This document shows positions 33,890 through 47,893 of a DNA stretch of 64,000 nt, in pieces. This stretch comes from Prorocentrum cordatum (lineage: Eukaryota; Sar; Dinophyceae; Prorocentrales; Prorocentraceae), in NCBI GenBank assembly GCA_963575745.1, contig CAUYUJ010012636.1:184536-248535 (forward strand). The letters are read 5' to 3'. Position numbers and translations under genes: made by a program. The stretch's first letter is position 1. Each line of letters opens with the position of its first letter. The notes under the pieces are model-generated. The model saw only the letters and a list, made by a program, of their open reading frames with translations. It was not told where the DNA came from and did no database searches.

Positions 33890-35976
33890 CTGGAATGGTC
33901 CAACAAGCCCGGTGAACCCCTCCGCCTCTGCCAGACTGAGGCTGTCGGCGGAGCGGAAGGACCCACGCAGCCCCAGCAGGATACCCCCCGGCCGAAGGGC
34001 CGGGGAAATCGCGGCGAAAACCTACCCCGCTCTCGTCCAGACGCCAACGGTCGTACCGCGCGGCCGTGGGTGCCCTGAACGGGGCGGCCACGCAGGAGCC
34101 TCGGGGATAGCTAGTTCCCAGCCTGCTGCGAAGGCGGCTGCCATCGTTAGCAGCACGCGGAGTGTTCCCCGAGGGCCACCTAAGAGGCGCAGCCTCTGGG
34201 CGCGGCCGAGGGCGCGCGATCCTTAGCCCGCGGTTCTGGGCCGTAGGCCAGGGCGCGCTGCGTTCCGGTCGCAGCCCGCGCGCATGGCTGGGCCACTTGC
34301 CCCCGCCAGCGGGACGCGAGGGCCCCGGTGCCGCAGCCTCCGCAACGGAGGGCCGCAACCGAGGAGAGCAGCAGAGCATGGACCCCGCTGCTCAGGTCCA
34401 CGGCCAGCCCGAGGCAGAGGGCGGAGGAGGCCGAGCCCCAGAAGCGGCAGGAGGGCTCTGCCCACCGCCGCTCGGCTCGGCGTGTGCGGACCACGGCGCC
34501 CACGCGGAGGAGTGGCCGAGATCCGCGGCCGAGGGCAGGGGTCGGCCCACAGCCGCTCGCAGAACGCAACCCAAAGACCTCTGAGTAGGAGCCCGCTGGC
34601 CCCCCCCCCCCATGGCCACCTGAGCGAGCGCCGGCATGAGGCGCCCGCCGAAGGGGGGCCGAGAGGGAGTCCGGGTCGGAAAGCTAAGACGCCCCAAGTG
34701 CGCCAAAAACTGAGAATCTGAGAGAGCAGTGAGCTTCCGAGCAAGGGAGCACAATGAGTGGAGGGGGAGCATGAGAGCATTGCCCAGTGCCAGGGGATGA
34801 TCAGCGCAGCTCTCACAGCAGCCGAGCCTACCATTTAAAAACAACCTTCCCTATACAATTGGCGTATGGGTGTTGGTCGGGGGTAACCAAGTCCTGAAAA
34901 TCCTGTACCCGCATATGTTTCCAAACTCTGATACGTGTACAGCACTGTGTCAGCCCCCTAAACAACGGAGATGCCAGAACATACAGACCAAACATAATGA
35001 AACAGTCCAGGCAAATCGAAACAGTCCAGTTCAGCAGTGATTCCAGACGAGACTTCTGCAGCATGACCACCGTCAGCTACAACGACAGTGACGCCGATAG
35101 TGTCGATTGATATGGCCTGTGAAATCCGGACAGTCGTCTCAGAAGCGTAAGAGACGATGTCGAGTTGGATGCAAGACTCGCTGTCCTGTGAATGATTGCA
35201 ACGTCACGTCGCGACATGTGCAGCAGCATCAGTACTGCGCATCAAATGACAAAGCCTCAGACTTTGAAGAACAGAGGTCTGCCCGTGAAATCTGCGCGGC
35301 GTCTGTGACAGCCCCTCGGAAGGACGAAGTCTGGATCAAGCCCGCGCCCGCGCGGCACGACGAACCGCAAGCCCTGTAAATCAAATGCACGTTTCTTGCG
35401 CTCGGGGGGTCCTGGATGTACCTGGGACTTGGCCCTGAGCCATCATGGCTTGGGCCAAATGGCTGCGGAATCCAGGGGGCCGACCTTCGGGAGCACCCGC
35501 CAAAACCTTCGAAGGACGTTTGGCTCAATCGTCTGCCCCCTCTGCTCGACCTCCGTAACTCCGAGGGTCGAGCAGAGATCTATGTTGTTGGTAGTTGTTG
35601 CCTCGTGTTCGCTTCCGCATCACCATGGCTGAATCCGCCTTGACGCTCTAGTCGGAACGCTCCCCTGGACAGGTCCTGGGCTGGACCCTGATTCCCCGAA
35701 ACCAGGCCTCAGTATCGTTTGGCTTGGGCTTGAGAATATGGTCCTTGTCTATCCCCCTGTCGCCATTGCGACATGATGACGGTCGGGGTGTGGAGGAGGA
35801 TGAAGTAGGGTGTGGAGGAGGAGGATGGTGACGGGGGGGTGAGGATGCGGACTATGACGTCGATGAGTAGGCCTCCCCAGTGGCCCCAAATTCCTGAGCA
35901 GGCTTCCCCAGTGGCCCAACATCATCATCAACACGACCTCTGACATACGCTACGAGCGAAAGACGATGGTACTCAC
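33890..35976. other. GC-rich then AT-richer unique DNA
   Basis: 33890-34830 has overlapping open frames on both strands without recognisable domains. 34840-35240 is AT-richer. 35547-35577 holds a perfect 12-bp inverted repeat (CTCTGCTCGACC / GGTCGAGCAGAG). No gene recognised. Confidence 0.4.
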
Positions 35977-36044
35977 CATGTCCGTCGCTTCTGCGCAGCA
36001 GATCTCTTCAGCAAGATTCAGCGCGTGCGCGATCCAAGGTAACC
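35977..36044 (-). CDS. Candidate 68-nt exon with canonical GTGAGT donor
   Basis: The minus strand reads CACAG|GG then codons for LPWIAHALNLAEEICCAEAT then DM, ending ACATG|GTGAGTACC. This donor is among the best splice signals in the window and the peptide is clearly protein-like (amphipathic helix). Function unknown. Confidence 0.5.
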
Positions 36045-36339
36045 CTGTGCCCCTGATAGTAACACCAAGGAAATAAGAAAGTTCGGGGTCCCGGGGGGGA
36101 TAATGTGTCCAAGCAAGTCGTGCGTCGATTGCATGACGACGACGACAACGACGACGACCTAGCCCTGCCACACATATCACAAGGAGGGGAGGGGAACGAG
36201 GAGAAACGGGGAGGGGAGGAGGGATGGGAGACGAGAAAAGCCCCTGGACAAGTTCCCCCCTTAATAATCGGAATCGGGAAATTTGTGTATCGGAATCGGA
36301 ATGTGTAAACCCTAACCTTTTCTAGCCGATTCTACGTCA

Positions 36340-37520
<1,181 letters not shown>

Positions 37521-37734
37521 TAATAGTAGTTAATAATAGGTAGGAATAGTGATTTTTACAAAAAGGAAAAACCATTTAACACATCAGTAAGTCAAAAGTA
37601 ACAAGTACCACGTGACAGAGCTCAGGGTGAAAATCACATATGCCCCTGCCACTCGTTCGTAACTTGATGGTGAAAACCCCATTACCATGCCACACGATTT
37701 TTATTATGGTGCTACTCAAGTGGCTGAAAAGGAA

Positions 37735-38125
37735 TTCCGCGACCCGCCCCGCGACCCACCCCACCCCGCGACCCACCCCGCGACCCGCCCCGCGACCCAC
37801 CCGCGACCCACCCGCGACCCACCCGACCCACCCGCGACCCACCCCGCGACCCACCCGCGACCCATCCCGCGACCCAGCCGCGACCCATCCCGCGACCCGC
37901 CCGCGACCCACCCCGCGACCGACCGGCGACCCACCTGCGACCCACCCGCGACCCACCCCGTGACCCGCCCGCGACCCACCCTCAGACCCCCCTGGCGACC
38001 CACCCGCGACCCACCGGCGACCCGCCCGCGACCCACCCGCGACGCGACCCACCCGCGACCTACCCGCGACCCCCGCGACCAACCGCGACCCACCCGCGAT
38101 CCACCCGCGACCCGACCCGCGACCC
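37735..38125. repeat. CGACCCACC minisatellite
   Basis: Degenerate 9-11 bp units (GCGACCCACCC, GCGACCCGCCC), the same family as inside 15241-16321. Confidence 0.9.
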
Positions 38126-38760
38126 ACCCAAAATTTTCGGCGCCTGCGGCGGGTTTCTTTTGCATTCGTTCCAGGTGGAGAACCTGCGACCCACCCGCGA
38201 CCCAAACCACGCCCGCGACCCACCCGCGACCCACCGCGTCCCACCCGCGACCCGACCCGCGACCCACCCAAAATTCTCAGCGCCTGCGGCGGGTTTCTTT
38301 TGCTTTCGTTCCAGGTGGGGAACCTGCGACCCACCCGCGACCCAAACTGCGCTCAGTGTACAAATCAAAATGTTCGGCGCCTGCGGCGGTCTTTGAATTC
38401 CTTCCAGGTGGAAGAGGAGGGCCCTTGACCCACCCGCGACCCAAACTACATTCACTGAACAAGCCAAACTTCGGCGCCTGCGGCGGGTTTCTTTTGCATT
38501 CGTTCCAGGTGGAGAACCTGCGACCCAAACCGCGTTCAGTGCACAAATCAAAATGTTCGGCGCCCGCGGCGGGCTGTTTTTGAATTCCTTCCAGGTTGAG
38601 GTGGAGAGCCCGCGCGGACGAGGAAGACGAGGAGAAGGAGCAGGAGGAGGAGGAGGGCGCCATCGACAGGGAAGGTGAGGGCCACGAGGTCCGCCGGCTC
38701 GACGCCCGCGTCGCCCGCGCCCGCCCCCTCACTCTTATCCGCAATTGCGGGGTGCTACGT
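38126..38760. repeat. Five tandem copies of a CGGCGCCTGCGGCGG unit
   Basis: Units starting near 38128, 38268, 38368, 38468 and 38551 share CGGCGCCTGCGGCGG, TTC(C/G)TTCCAGGTGG and CGACCC words. The block ends at 38724-38760 with CCCCCTCACTCTTATCCGCA, the same end as the units at 15 and 16 kb. Confidence 0.8.
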
Positions 38761-40453
38761 AACAATTTCGATTCGTAACTTTCCCCCGCGATAATGAAAT
38801 TCGGCCTTGCCGCCCCTCTCTCGCGAACAACTCTGCCTTAGCCGGAGATGATCAACTCTCAGGAGGAAGGGGGGTATGATTTATTGCCCGGGGCATGCGG
38901 TTACTGAATTCGAAGCGCACCCCTGCAACGATGTCCTTCAGCCTGTTGAAGGTGCAGCCCTGCACCGCTGCACCGGCAACCGCAACAGTGCAACCATGCG
39001 CCGTTGCACCGCGGCACTGTTGGCTCCGAGGGGCACCCCGTCCCAGGTTCTCCCAGATCCAGCCATGATAAAACAGGGCTAGAATCGGGATAAATCGCTC
39101 CAGAGCGTTCCGGAGCGCTCTCAGAGCGTTCCGGAACGCTCTGGAGCGGCCGCGGCGCCCAATACATCCTCCAAACCCGCCGATTCTCAGAGATTTCGAG
39201 TTATCCCGATCCGATGTTGTCCCGAACTTCGCGTCGTTTTACATGACGACGAGTGGCCTCCCCGGGGGAACGGCACAGCAATCGAAGAGAGAGTCGCGCA
39301 TGGTTCTTTCAGTCCTCCTTCCCCTCTGCCGGGCGGGGTCCTCGCCCCCGCAACGGCCAGGGCTGCCGTTCGGCTTCTGTGGCTGCTTCTGTGGCTGCTC
39401 TGGGCTGCCTGATGACCCCAAGGTAGCTCCAGAGTGGGTCCAGATGGTTGAAAATCTGCGCCAAGGCGGACGAGCCTGGCGATAGCCACAATTTGCCCCG
39501 AGCCTTCCCCAAATGAGCAGGGAATGTGTTGCACTGTCATTACGAAGCAACATTACGTTGATTAAACTCCTGAATTGCATGTTGATTTTATTTCGATCAT
39601 TCACGTGATTATGACAATGACTGCTGGTCTGGGCCAATAGTTCGATATGTACGTGTCTTAATTATGATCCTGAGTGTTCTTCCGCTCCAACAGATGTTGC
39701 ATCTCCACTGGGCCGTGTCTGTCCCACCGCGCCGCCATCCGCGTCGAATCCGCGTCGAACCTACGTCGCGCGCGTCGAATCCGCGTCGAGATCCGAGTCG
39801 AACCCGCATCGAATCTACCCCGACTCCACGTTGAATCCGAGTCGAACCCACTCGGAGTACAAGGTAAGACCGCCATTCACAAAACAGGCAACCTCCTCTG
39901 TATTGGCGCAAGAGTTCGTCTTTAGCGCACCGTGATAGACGGCTGCTCCGAGGCTTTGACAATCTTGAGCATTGAGACGGGGGTCACTACAAGCGGAGGT
40001 CAGCCAGAGCGGCGGATCTTGCAGGATCCTGCAAATGCAAGGCTGCAGGGTACTGCAGGATCTTGCAAGATTCTGCAAAACCTGACTGACCCGGGTCTGC
40101 ACTTCCCCGGGCCAAGAGAAAACCGAACGAACACGCTCGCGCAGCTGCCGGTTCTCGGCTCGACCACGCCGACGAGCCGTGCACGCCACGATCAAAACCC
40201 CGCTCCGTCCGAATCTCGTCCCTGGAGGACCGACAGCACTAGGCAAGCATACAATGTCGGAGGTGCGAGCGGAGTTCTCGGATCGTTGTCGGAGCGACGG
40301 CATGCGTACACATGTTTACTGAAGGAGTTGGCGCGGGGAGAGCGCAGGACGGGCGTGGGGAGAAGACCCAGCGCCAGCCCCAACTAATCATCACGAACCT
40401 CTGCAATGTTATGGTCATGCAGTCTGTTGCTTGCTACCGTCCAACCCCAGCAC
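38761..40453. repeat. Unique DNA with hairpin and two minisatellites
   Basis: 39096-39148 is an inverted repeat with perfect 19-bp arms (CGCTCCAGAGCGTTCCGGA) within a looser pair of ATCGGGATAA ends. 39735-39851 is a TCCGCGTCGAA minisatellite. 40010-40085 has repeated CTGCAGGATCTTGCA words. A minus frame near 39490-39380 (ALAQIFNHLDPLWSYLGV) may be coding. No gene established. Confidence 0.5.
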
Positions 40454-40575
40454 CTGCCGTAGTCCCAGGTTCGGGTAGGTTGCTTCAGGTTGTAGAACAG
40501 CGAATACCTCTCGTCTGGGCTGTACACGGTCCCGTCTGGCATCTTGATTGTACTCGGCACGGCATATGCGCAGCC
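40454..40575 (-). CDS. Candidate 122-nt exon, unknown protein
   Basis: The peptide includes AYAVPSTIKMPDGTVYSPDE then RYSLFYNLKQPTRTWDYG, strongly protein-like. Donor: TACGGCAG|GTGCTGG. The proposed acceptor TTGAG|GG lacks a good pyrimidine tract, so the 5' edge is uncertain. No family recognised. Confidence 0.5.
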
Positions 40576-43080
40576 CTCAACGCTCACCCCTCCTCATCCG
40601 TCGTCGGGGAGGAGACTGAACATGGAGGAGAAGGGGGAGAAGGGGGGGGGCTGACGAGGAGAGTGAATATGGGACAAGCTAGGTGCGCTCGACAAATTTC
40701 TAACATCCTGTCCATGTATTCCAACTCTTCTCATCACGCTGCGTTTGTAATCTATGTTCGGACGCGTGTCATAGCCGACCTGGACCTCCAACAGAAAGAC
40801 CCCATCGTGTCATGCGCAGTCGGGTAAAGGGAGATGCGTACATGGGAAGAGGAGGTGGCGAGTGAGCAGGTGGATGAGCAGGAGGAGAAGGAGGAGGGTG
40901 TGGAAGGACGAGGACGAAGATGAGGAGCAGTAGCAGGAAGCGCCATGGAAGGAGCGGGAGGAGCAGCAGGACCAGAGGATAGCGGAGGAGAGGGGGGGCC
41001 AACGATGACACGAGGACTCGGATACAGAAAAGTGGACCACGCAAGAGCGAGAGCCCCATGATGAACGCCAGAAGCAAAAAGCCGAGCCGAAAATGAGGCC
41101 CACGCTGCATCGGGAGCACCTTTTTGAAACACCAAGAACAATCGGATTGATTTGCTTGCATTTCGTAAATGAAAATGAGGGAAAAAAAGACCAGCGTTGC
41201 CCAAGCCTGCGCAAAAAATAATACGCGGAAAGGATCGGCTCTTTTCCGGACGGAGTCAGGGGAGAGTGGAGCGTATTGCTCACGATGTGTAATTGTACAG
41301 AGGGTAGTCGTATGAACATGTCAGAAGTCGCACCTCGATGTGCGGAGCGGGGGTTGGCAACGCACGCAAAGAAGTCTTGTGATAATAGGTGCTCACATAC
41401 AGTGAAGGAATGATGTGAGTACACTAAGGATGATGTCTCGCTTCGTTCGCATGGCCCTCATCCAGGAAACGCCGAAACGTAGTTCAAAGACATCTTGACT
41501 CAAACACACAGGTAGGGTCGTAGGGTCTTAGGTAGTGTGACTGTGCAACCGAGAGAGATGAAGAGGCGTGCGCGCGGCCTCACACTCAAACAACAGCATC
41601 GATCGATGGCGACGAACCATCGTGATCCGAATGTTTAGGACCAAACCGTCCGCGCACGACACGACATCATGAGCACCATCTTGCTTACCACCTTGGCACA
41701 AAGAACATCGGAGTGCTGCTAGCGAAGTCGCGCGTCTTCTGTCCGCGCACCACAGACCACGCCGCTGAATCGGCCAATCCCGAAGTCCTGATCACCGCCA
41801 GCGACGCACGCCGAGCGGCGCAACCGGCGTGCGCCCCAGGGCTTGGCCCGCGCGAGCCTTCGATCATCGCCCCTCGCGCCACAGATCGAACAGAACACCC
41901 CGACGACAGGACGCGCGGTCCTGAGCGGGCCCTGGGCAAAGTCCTTCATCTCCTGGTCCTCCCACTGCCCGCACAGAGCCTGGCGCAGGCGGGGCCCCGC
42001 AGGTCTGCCGCCAGGCTCAGCAAGGGGGGGGGCGCCGACGGACGAGGACGATGACGACGGGGGGGGCGAGGACAATGGCGATGAGGCCGATGAAGAACGG
42101 AGAGGAGGATGAGGAGGACGATGACGAGTTCTACTGTGAGGATGCTGGGGGCGATGAGGAGGACGATGACGAGGACGATGGGGAGGACGATGAGGAGGAC
42201 GAGGGCGACGGGCGAGGACGATGACGAAGAATAAAGAGGAGCACCAACAACGACATTCAAAAAGTAGACTGATGTGTCGCCATATGTTCAGCACCCCGGG
42301 GCCATCAACAAACGATCCAATATGAACAAGTCGCCAAGCGGAGTTGGACGGATTGTAGAGCCTGGAAATCCCACCAGCACTCTGGGCGGAGGTGATCAGC
42401 CTAACGATATCATGTTTGCATGTTCCAAAAACCCGAGTACTCCCTTCGCGGAAGTGTCTGGACGGGGTGGAACGACGGCCTAGAGCGCCCAGAATGGTTC
42501 CAAGGTGGCCCCCGATGCTTCAAGATGACCTCCCAAGCGGTTCAATACAATCGAGTCTGTGCTATTCGCCAGCAATCAACGAGCACCCCCGACCCCTCCC
42601 TTTCCTAAAACAACGACAGTTACTGAACACGAGCGTTCTGCGTGCAGGTGGTTCAAAATAGCTTCCGACATACCTCCCAAGAGGCCCGAGGACCACAACA
42701 CGGTGTCGAATGCTCCCAGAGCCCCCTCGGGGCCCGCCGAAAAAGGCCCGTATCCTCCAAAACCTACGGACCCTCCAGGGCACCAAAGAGGGCCCCAAGA
42801 GAGCCCCAGGAGACCCCAAGAGGACCCCCGAAAACAGCCCCGAGGGGACCCCCAGATCATTCAAAAGAACCCCGGTAGCTCAAGCGGCGGCGTTGAGGAA
42901 GCTATCCCAATCCTCGTTATCCGTTTCCTTCTTCTCGTGCTCGTTATCGGCATTGCCCTCACCATCTTGCTGTTCGTGTTGCTCCTCTTCCTCGTCCTCG
43001 TGGCCATCGTCGTGGTCGTCGTCGTCCTCCTCATCTTCCTTCTGGTCCTTTTCTTCCATCTCCTCCTCCTCCTCTTTCCG
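40576..43080. other. Mostly unique DNA with acidic-codon repeats
   Basis: 42040-42235 is a GAGGACGAT-type repeat. 42680-42870 is CCAAGAGGCCC-type repeat. 42940-43080 is a CTCCTC/GTC-rich run. A minus frame at about 41960-41720 (PVVGVFCSICGARGDD) has one C-x2-C and could be coding. Nothing else recognised. Confidence 0.4.
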
Positions 43081-43084
43081 GAAA

Positions 43085-43262
43085 TGCTGGACCTCCGTCC
43101 ACGCGCGATGGCAGGTGGTCAAAGAAGCGGAGACTGGGCCCGGGACACACTGCCACAGGTTGCCCCTGCGGGCCCTGGCATGAGCACTTTGGAAGGCTTC
43201 GGAGACCACGCGCTGGGGCGCCCATGCTTGCTGCCAGGTTGCCAGCACAGCACATTCGGCGG
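43085..43262 (-). CDS. Candidate exon, unknown protein
   Basis: The minus frame reads ECAVLATWQQAWAPQRVVSE and later RAWTEVQHFR before running into the GAGGAC repeat. Composition is coding-like but a second frame is also open, so the call is weak. Confidence 0.3.
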
Positions 43263-44265
43263 TGGACAAACCTCCTTTTAGTAAACCTCCCCTTAGTGAA
43301 AACGGCCTGGGACCGAAACCGACGGACCTGGACCCGCAAAAATGAAGGCCGCGACGCCCTCTCGCGAGCCGAAAACGGCAAATTCCTTAATCGACGTGTC
43401 AGGATAGGAGATCTGTCAACACCCGACACTTGCGGGGCTCCGCAGGGGCCACGAGAGCGGGGGCTGCGCGGCTGCACTGGGGGCCACGCCATACAGGAAG
43501 AACTGGCGGGCGAGCGGCGCGCGACGAGCAGGCGGGGCCCCTGCGACTGACTCCCGCCCGTCGGCGCCCGTCGCGCCACTGCCATCGCCGTCGCTCGTTT
43601 CGACTGCGGCCTCGGCCATGTGCGTCGCAATGCGCCGACGCCGAGCCACTGCGCGGCGGCAGCGCGGAGAGGTTCTCACTTGGCACCCCTGGCAAGCCGC
43701 CTCTCCGACCCGAAATCCACCCCCAGATTTCCCATGCCGAGGGCGAGGACGAGGACAAGGAGGGCGACTCGAGTCTCCCGGGTGGACGACGAGGAGAGCG
43801 AGGGCGAGGACAAGGAGGGGCGAGGACGAGGACGAGAAGGGGCGAAGACGAGGAGGAGGACGAACGAGGAGGGGCGGGGACGAGTACGAGGGCGAGGACG
43901 AGGGAGAGGGGGAGGCGGCCCCCCAGACTTACGCGGTTGGGGGGGGGCAGAACATCACGTGAGCACAATTCTTACAGAAAGCCACCAATATGTGAAATTC
44001 TGACGTCCGCGGGCGACCGAGATGCGTTCGTCTGGCCTCACGATGAAGCTGGCGGGCCCGTCCTTCCCTGTGGGCAGGGGGGGAATCCGTTGGTGGCAGT
44101 GGCACGGGGCAGCTCCAGCTCTGAGGTAGGATCTGCGCAGTGGAGTGGCCCCCCGCCCCCCTCCCCGCATAATGGAGGAGAATGGGAGGAGGATGAGCGG
44201 CACGAGAAAGATGTGAGGAAGGAGGATGGAGAAGGAGAGGAAGGAAAGGGTGAATAGCACGCAAT
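43263..44265. repeat. Unique DNA then GAGGACGAGG repeat
   Basis: 43738-43910 is a degenerate (GAGGAC)n array. 43263-43700 and 43920-44265 hold no recognised gene. Confidence 0.55.
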
Positions 44266-44430
44266 CGGAGGGCTCCAACTGTACACCTACACCTATCCTG
44301 GCCAGGCCGATCCTAGTCCTGGGATCGGTGTGTACGCTCTCGGGGCTTGGCCAGGAGGGCGTATACACCGATCCCTGACCCACGATGGGCCAGGCCAGGA
44401 TCGGTGTATGTGTATAGCAGTCGCCCTCCG
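44266..44430. mobile_element. TIR element family 2, copy 2
   Basis: 165 bp with imperfect inverted termini starting CGGAGGGC and carrying CTATCCTGGCC / CGATCCTGGCC. It shares the central GCTTGGCCAGGAGGGCGTAT with 21554-21723; the arms are more diverged than in copy 1. Confidence 0.7.
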
Positions 44431-44704
44431 ACGCAAACTGAATTAGACACATCGGCCAAGGGCAGAAGCCACCACAGACGCCAGGCGCTGACATCCAAAA
44501 CGCTGGATGGAGGGCAGCGAGGCGGCACGCAACGCGGCCCAATGCCCGAGACGGAGCTACCGCTCGCCTGCGTCACGACCGCCCGCGCGCCCGAGCCTCA
44601 GCTTGGACGAGCCTGACCTCCCCCCGTGCCTCGCCCCCCCCCCCCCGCCAACCCCGCCCCCCACCCCACCCCTCCGCCCCCCCAGCCCCTCCCACATGGA
44701 CACC
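44431..44704. other. Unique DNA with C-rich run
   Basis: 44630-44690 is a CCCCACC-type run. No gene recognised. Confidence 0.4.
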
Positions 44705-44918
44705 TCTAGAGACCTCCTAGATGGGGTCCGAGTAGATGAGGTCGGAGAAGCTCGCCGCATCGGCCATGCACTGGCGACGTCGGCGATGCATCGGCGACGT
44801 CGGCGTGGAGAAAATTGGGCCCCACATCGAGCCGCGTCGCCGATGCATCGCCGATGCATCGGCGATGCGGCACAATCCTCCGACCCCATCTACTCCGACC
44901 CCATCTAGGAGGCCTAGA
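44705..44918. mobile_element. TIR element family 3, copy 2
   Basis: About 214 bp with inverted termini of about 45 bp (CCTCCTAGATGGGG perfectly inverted at the ends, then GAGTAGATGRGGTCGGAG). The core is rich in GATGCATCGG words and shares CCACATCGAGCCGC with 27326-27496. Confidence 0.8.
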
Positions 44919-45269
44919 ACCTCACCACCCGCCCCCCCCGCCACCCTGCCCCGGGGCTGCCTCCGGATTCGGAGCCACGCCTGCGCCGCTGATCCGACCC
45001 GGCACCTCTGCATCGGCAGCCGAGCGGGCCCCGCTCCAGCCAGGAGGCGGCCGCCAGGCCCGCCTCCGGGTGGACGCAGAGCTACCGAGACCGCCACCCG
45101 CAGGACCTCTCGCGGGGGTGCGCTCGGACCAAGACTTCGAGGACATCCCAGCCGCGGTGACGAGGGATCCACAGGCCGAGCAGGGGCACTGGCATCTCTT
45201 CCTCCTCTGGCGCGCGGCCGCCGCACGCGCGGGCCCGAGCCCCTGCCCGCTCGGCGGCCTGTGGGGCTC

Positions 45270-45420
45270 GGGTGCAGGCGTGTGCTCGGGCGGGGACCCC
45301 ACGGGATCGGCGCGGCGGCAGCACCAGAGCCGAGGCGGCCTCCACGGTGTGCAGCGGCACGGTGATGTTGCTGCCTACGAACATCTCGTAGGCCGTGTGC
45401 AGCGGCCGGGTGTGCGTGTG
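45270..45420 (-). CDS. Candidate exon, unknown protein
   Basis: The minus frame reads TAYEMFVGSNITVPLHTVEA then ASALVLPPR, with nearly all third positions G or C. Boundaries are not resolved. 44925-45150 has further GC-rich open minus frames that may belong to the same gene. Confidence 0.4.
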
Positions 45421-46363
45421 GACCCGTCAGGCCCCGCGAGCTCGGGGGCGCCAAGGCTGGAGGTTTCACAAAGGGAGGTCTGGAAAAGCAGCTGGACGGA
45501 TGAGGGGGTAGGGGGGTCCAGGGATCCCTGAAAGTCCACACCAGAAGTCTGTTTTTCCTGATCGTGCTCGCAATTGGCGGTCGCGTCCCATGTCGACGTG
45601 GAGGGGTAGTCTCTTGTCCTCTGGAGGGTCACGGGGAGCGGGAAGGAGAGGCAGAGGGCGGAGGGACAGAGGACAGGGGGCAACGCTTGCGGCACCAAAA
45701 TCACGATACGTGCGAGCAGTACGCTTCGTACTTGTTCTTTTCCAACCAGTTCAACATGCATGTACAGGGGCGACGAAGAGGGGTCCTACACGAGATGGCT
45801 CAGACACCCTGCGCGGTGACTTCAGCGAGCCGCCAGCGCGGTAGGCCACTTTGGACACGAAGACGCTTGCGCAAGACCTGACGCGGGCAGCGTACTCGCA
45901 AATGTCGGGTCGGCGCAATTAGGCCCGTTTGTACTGGTCGCCCACAGTGCGGACCCGCCCCCCAAGCACCCCGCGCGATGATTCTGGCTGCAGAGGAGGG
46001 CGGGCAACGACCAATGCGCAGTCACGGCGTGGACGAACCCGACGCAGCGCAAGCCAGTGATCGGCGAGGGTAGGGTTCGGACTTCGCCGCCGACTGTTGC
46101 AATCGAGGCACGGCGCGTTTTCGGCGCGCCGCAGCTGGGGTCCATGAATTCGTGCCCCTCTCCCGAAGCTGCCTTCCCTCCCGTCGCGTTCATGGTCGCG
46201 TCGTTGCCCTGCCCGGCCGGGTCGCCGCCGCGCGGGTCGGTCGTCGTCGCGTCGGTCGTCGTCGGTCGTCGAGCGTCGTCGCTGCCGCCGCCGATCGTCG
46301 TCGGTCGTCGCGGCGGGGGTCGTCGGCGCCTCCCTGCGCTGGCCCGCGGGCCGCCTCCGAGGG
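45421..46363. other. Unique DNA with a GTCG-rich run
   Basis: 46225-46320 is a degenerate GTCGTCGGTCGTC repeat. The rest shows no recognisable gene. Confidence 0.45.
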
Positions 46364-46568
46364 TTGGTGGTCTCCAAACCAGGTGGTGAGACACCCGGTG
46401 GCGACCCCGATTCCCCCCAAAAAAATTCTGGGTCACCACCGGGTTTGGGGACACGCGGTCGCCACGAGGTTTTGCGTTTCCTGGGCCAGCCAGCGCTCGA
46501 AAACCATTACCCAAATCGCCCAAAACTCACCACCGGGTGTTCTCACCACCACGTTTGGGGGCCACCAA
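46364..46568. mobile_element. TIR element family 1, copy 2
   Basis: 205 bp from TTGGTGG to CCACCAA. The left arm TTGGTGGTCTCCAAACCAGG is the inverse of the right end with mismatches, followed on both arms by TGGTGAGA and CACCCGGTGG. Near-identical to 8380-8580. GAGG occurs just outside both ends and may be a target duplication. Confidence 0.8.
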
Positions 46569-47893
46569 GAGGAGGCCAGGGGAGCCTCGCCGGGGGGGGC
46601 CCAGGGCCGGGGAGGGCCGACGGGGAGCCTGCCGACCCGTGGGGGGGGGGTCGGGTGCACCCGCGCGGGTCGGCGGTGGGCAGCCCCACGCGGGCCGGAG
46701 CAGCCACACCCTGCATCCGTGCCACCAAGCCGGGGCATCCGCCAGGCCTGTCTGAGGCTCGGCGGGCGAGGCCGTGGCCTCTCTCTCTCTCTCTCTCTTT
46801 CTATGTATGCGCATGTACATAGATAGCTGCATTTATACATAAATGTATATCTATATCTATATATATGTGTGTAAGTGTGTGTGCATGCATACATGTATAC
46901 ATGCATGTATGCATGTATGCATGCATGCATACCTACATACACACATACATACATACATACATACATACATACATACATACATACATACATGCATGCATGC
47001 ATGCATGCATGCATGCATGCATGCATGCATGCATGCATGCATGCATACATACACACATGCATACATGCATGCATACATACATGCATGCGTCCAGGCATAC
47101 ATACATACATGCATGCATGCATGCATGCATGCATCCGTCCGTCAATCCATCCAGACATGCATGCATACATACATGCCTGCATGCATACACCCATACATGC
47201 ATACAAACATACATACATGCACACCCACATACATACATGCATACAGTCATATGTACATGCATGCATGCATGCATACACACATACATACATACATACATAC
47301 ATACATACATGCATACATACATACATACGTACGTACGCACATACATACATACATACATACATACATACATACATACATACATACATACATACATACACAC
47401 ACATACACACACATACACACACACATACACACACATGCATACATACATACATACATGCATACATAAATTAATACATGCATACATGCATACACACATACAT
47501 ACACACATACATATATGTATCCATACAAAGCAGTCTTACAGACAGACAGACAGACAAACCGACAGACAGACAGACAGACAGGCGGACAGGCAGCCGTGCA
47601 TACATACATACATGCACACATACATTACCGACCTACCTACATACCTATCTACCTACCTGCATGCATGCATGCATGCAAACATACATACGTACACACATGC
47701 ATACACGCATCCATACATACATACATACATACATGCATGCATACATACATATACGTATACATATACATATACATATACATACACATATACATTATACATT
47801 ATACATGCATACATACATACATACATACATACATACATGCATGCATGCATGCATGCATGCATGCATACATACATACATACATACATACATAAC
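46569..47893. repeat. CT run and long CATA/CATG/CAGA tetranucleotide array
   Basis: 46569-46778 is unique GC-rich DNA. 46779-46800 is (CT)n. 46801-47893 is (CATA)n with (CATG)n, (CACA)n, (CAGA)n and (ACCT)n blocks. Confidence 0.95.

Noticed and set aside
42880-43083. Acidic Glu/Asp protein (minus strand)
   Set aside because: The acidic tract is the reverse complement of a CTCCTC/GTC-rich run; only the upstream 43085-43262 segment was kept as a weak exon.
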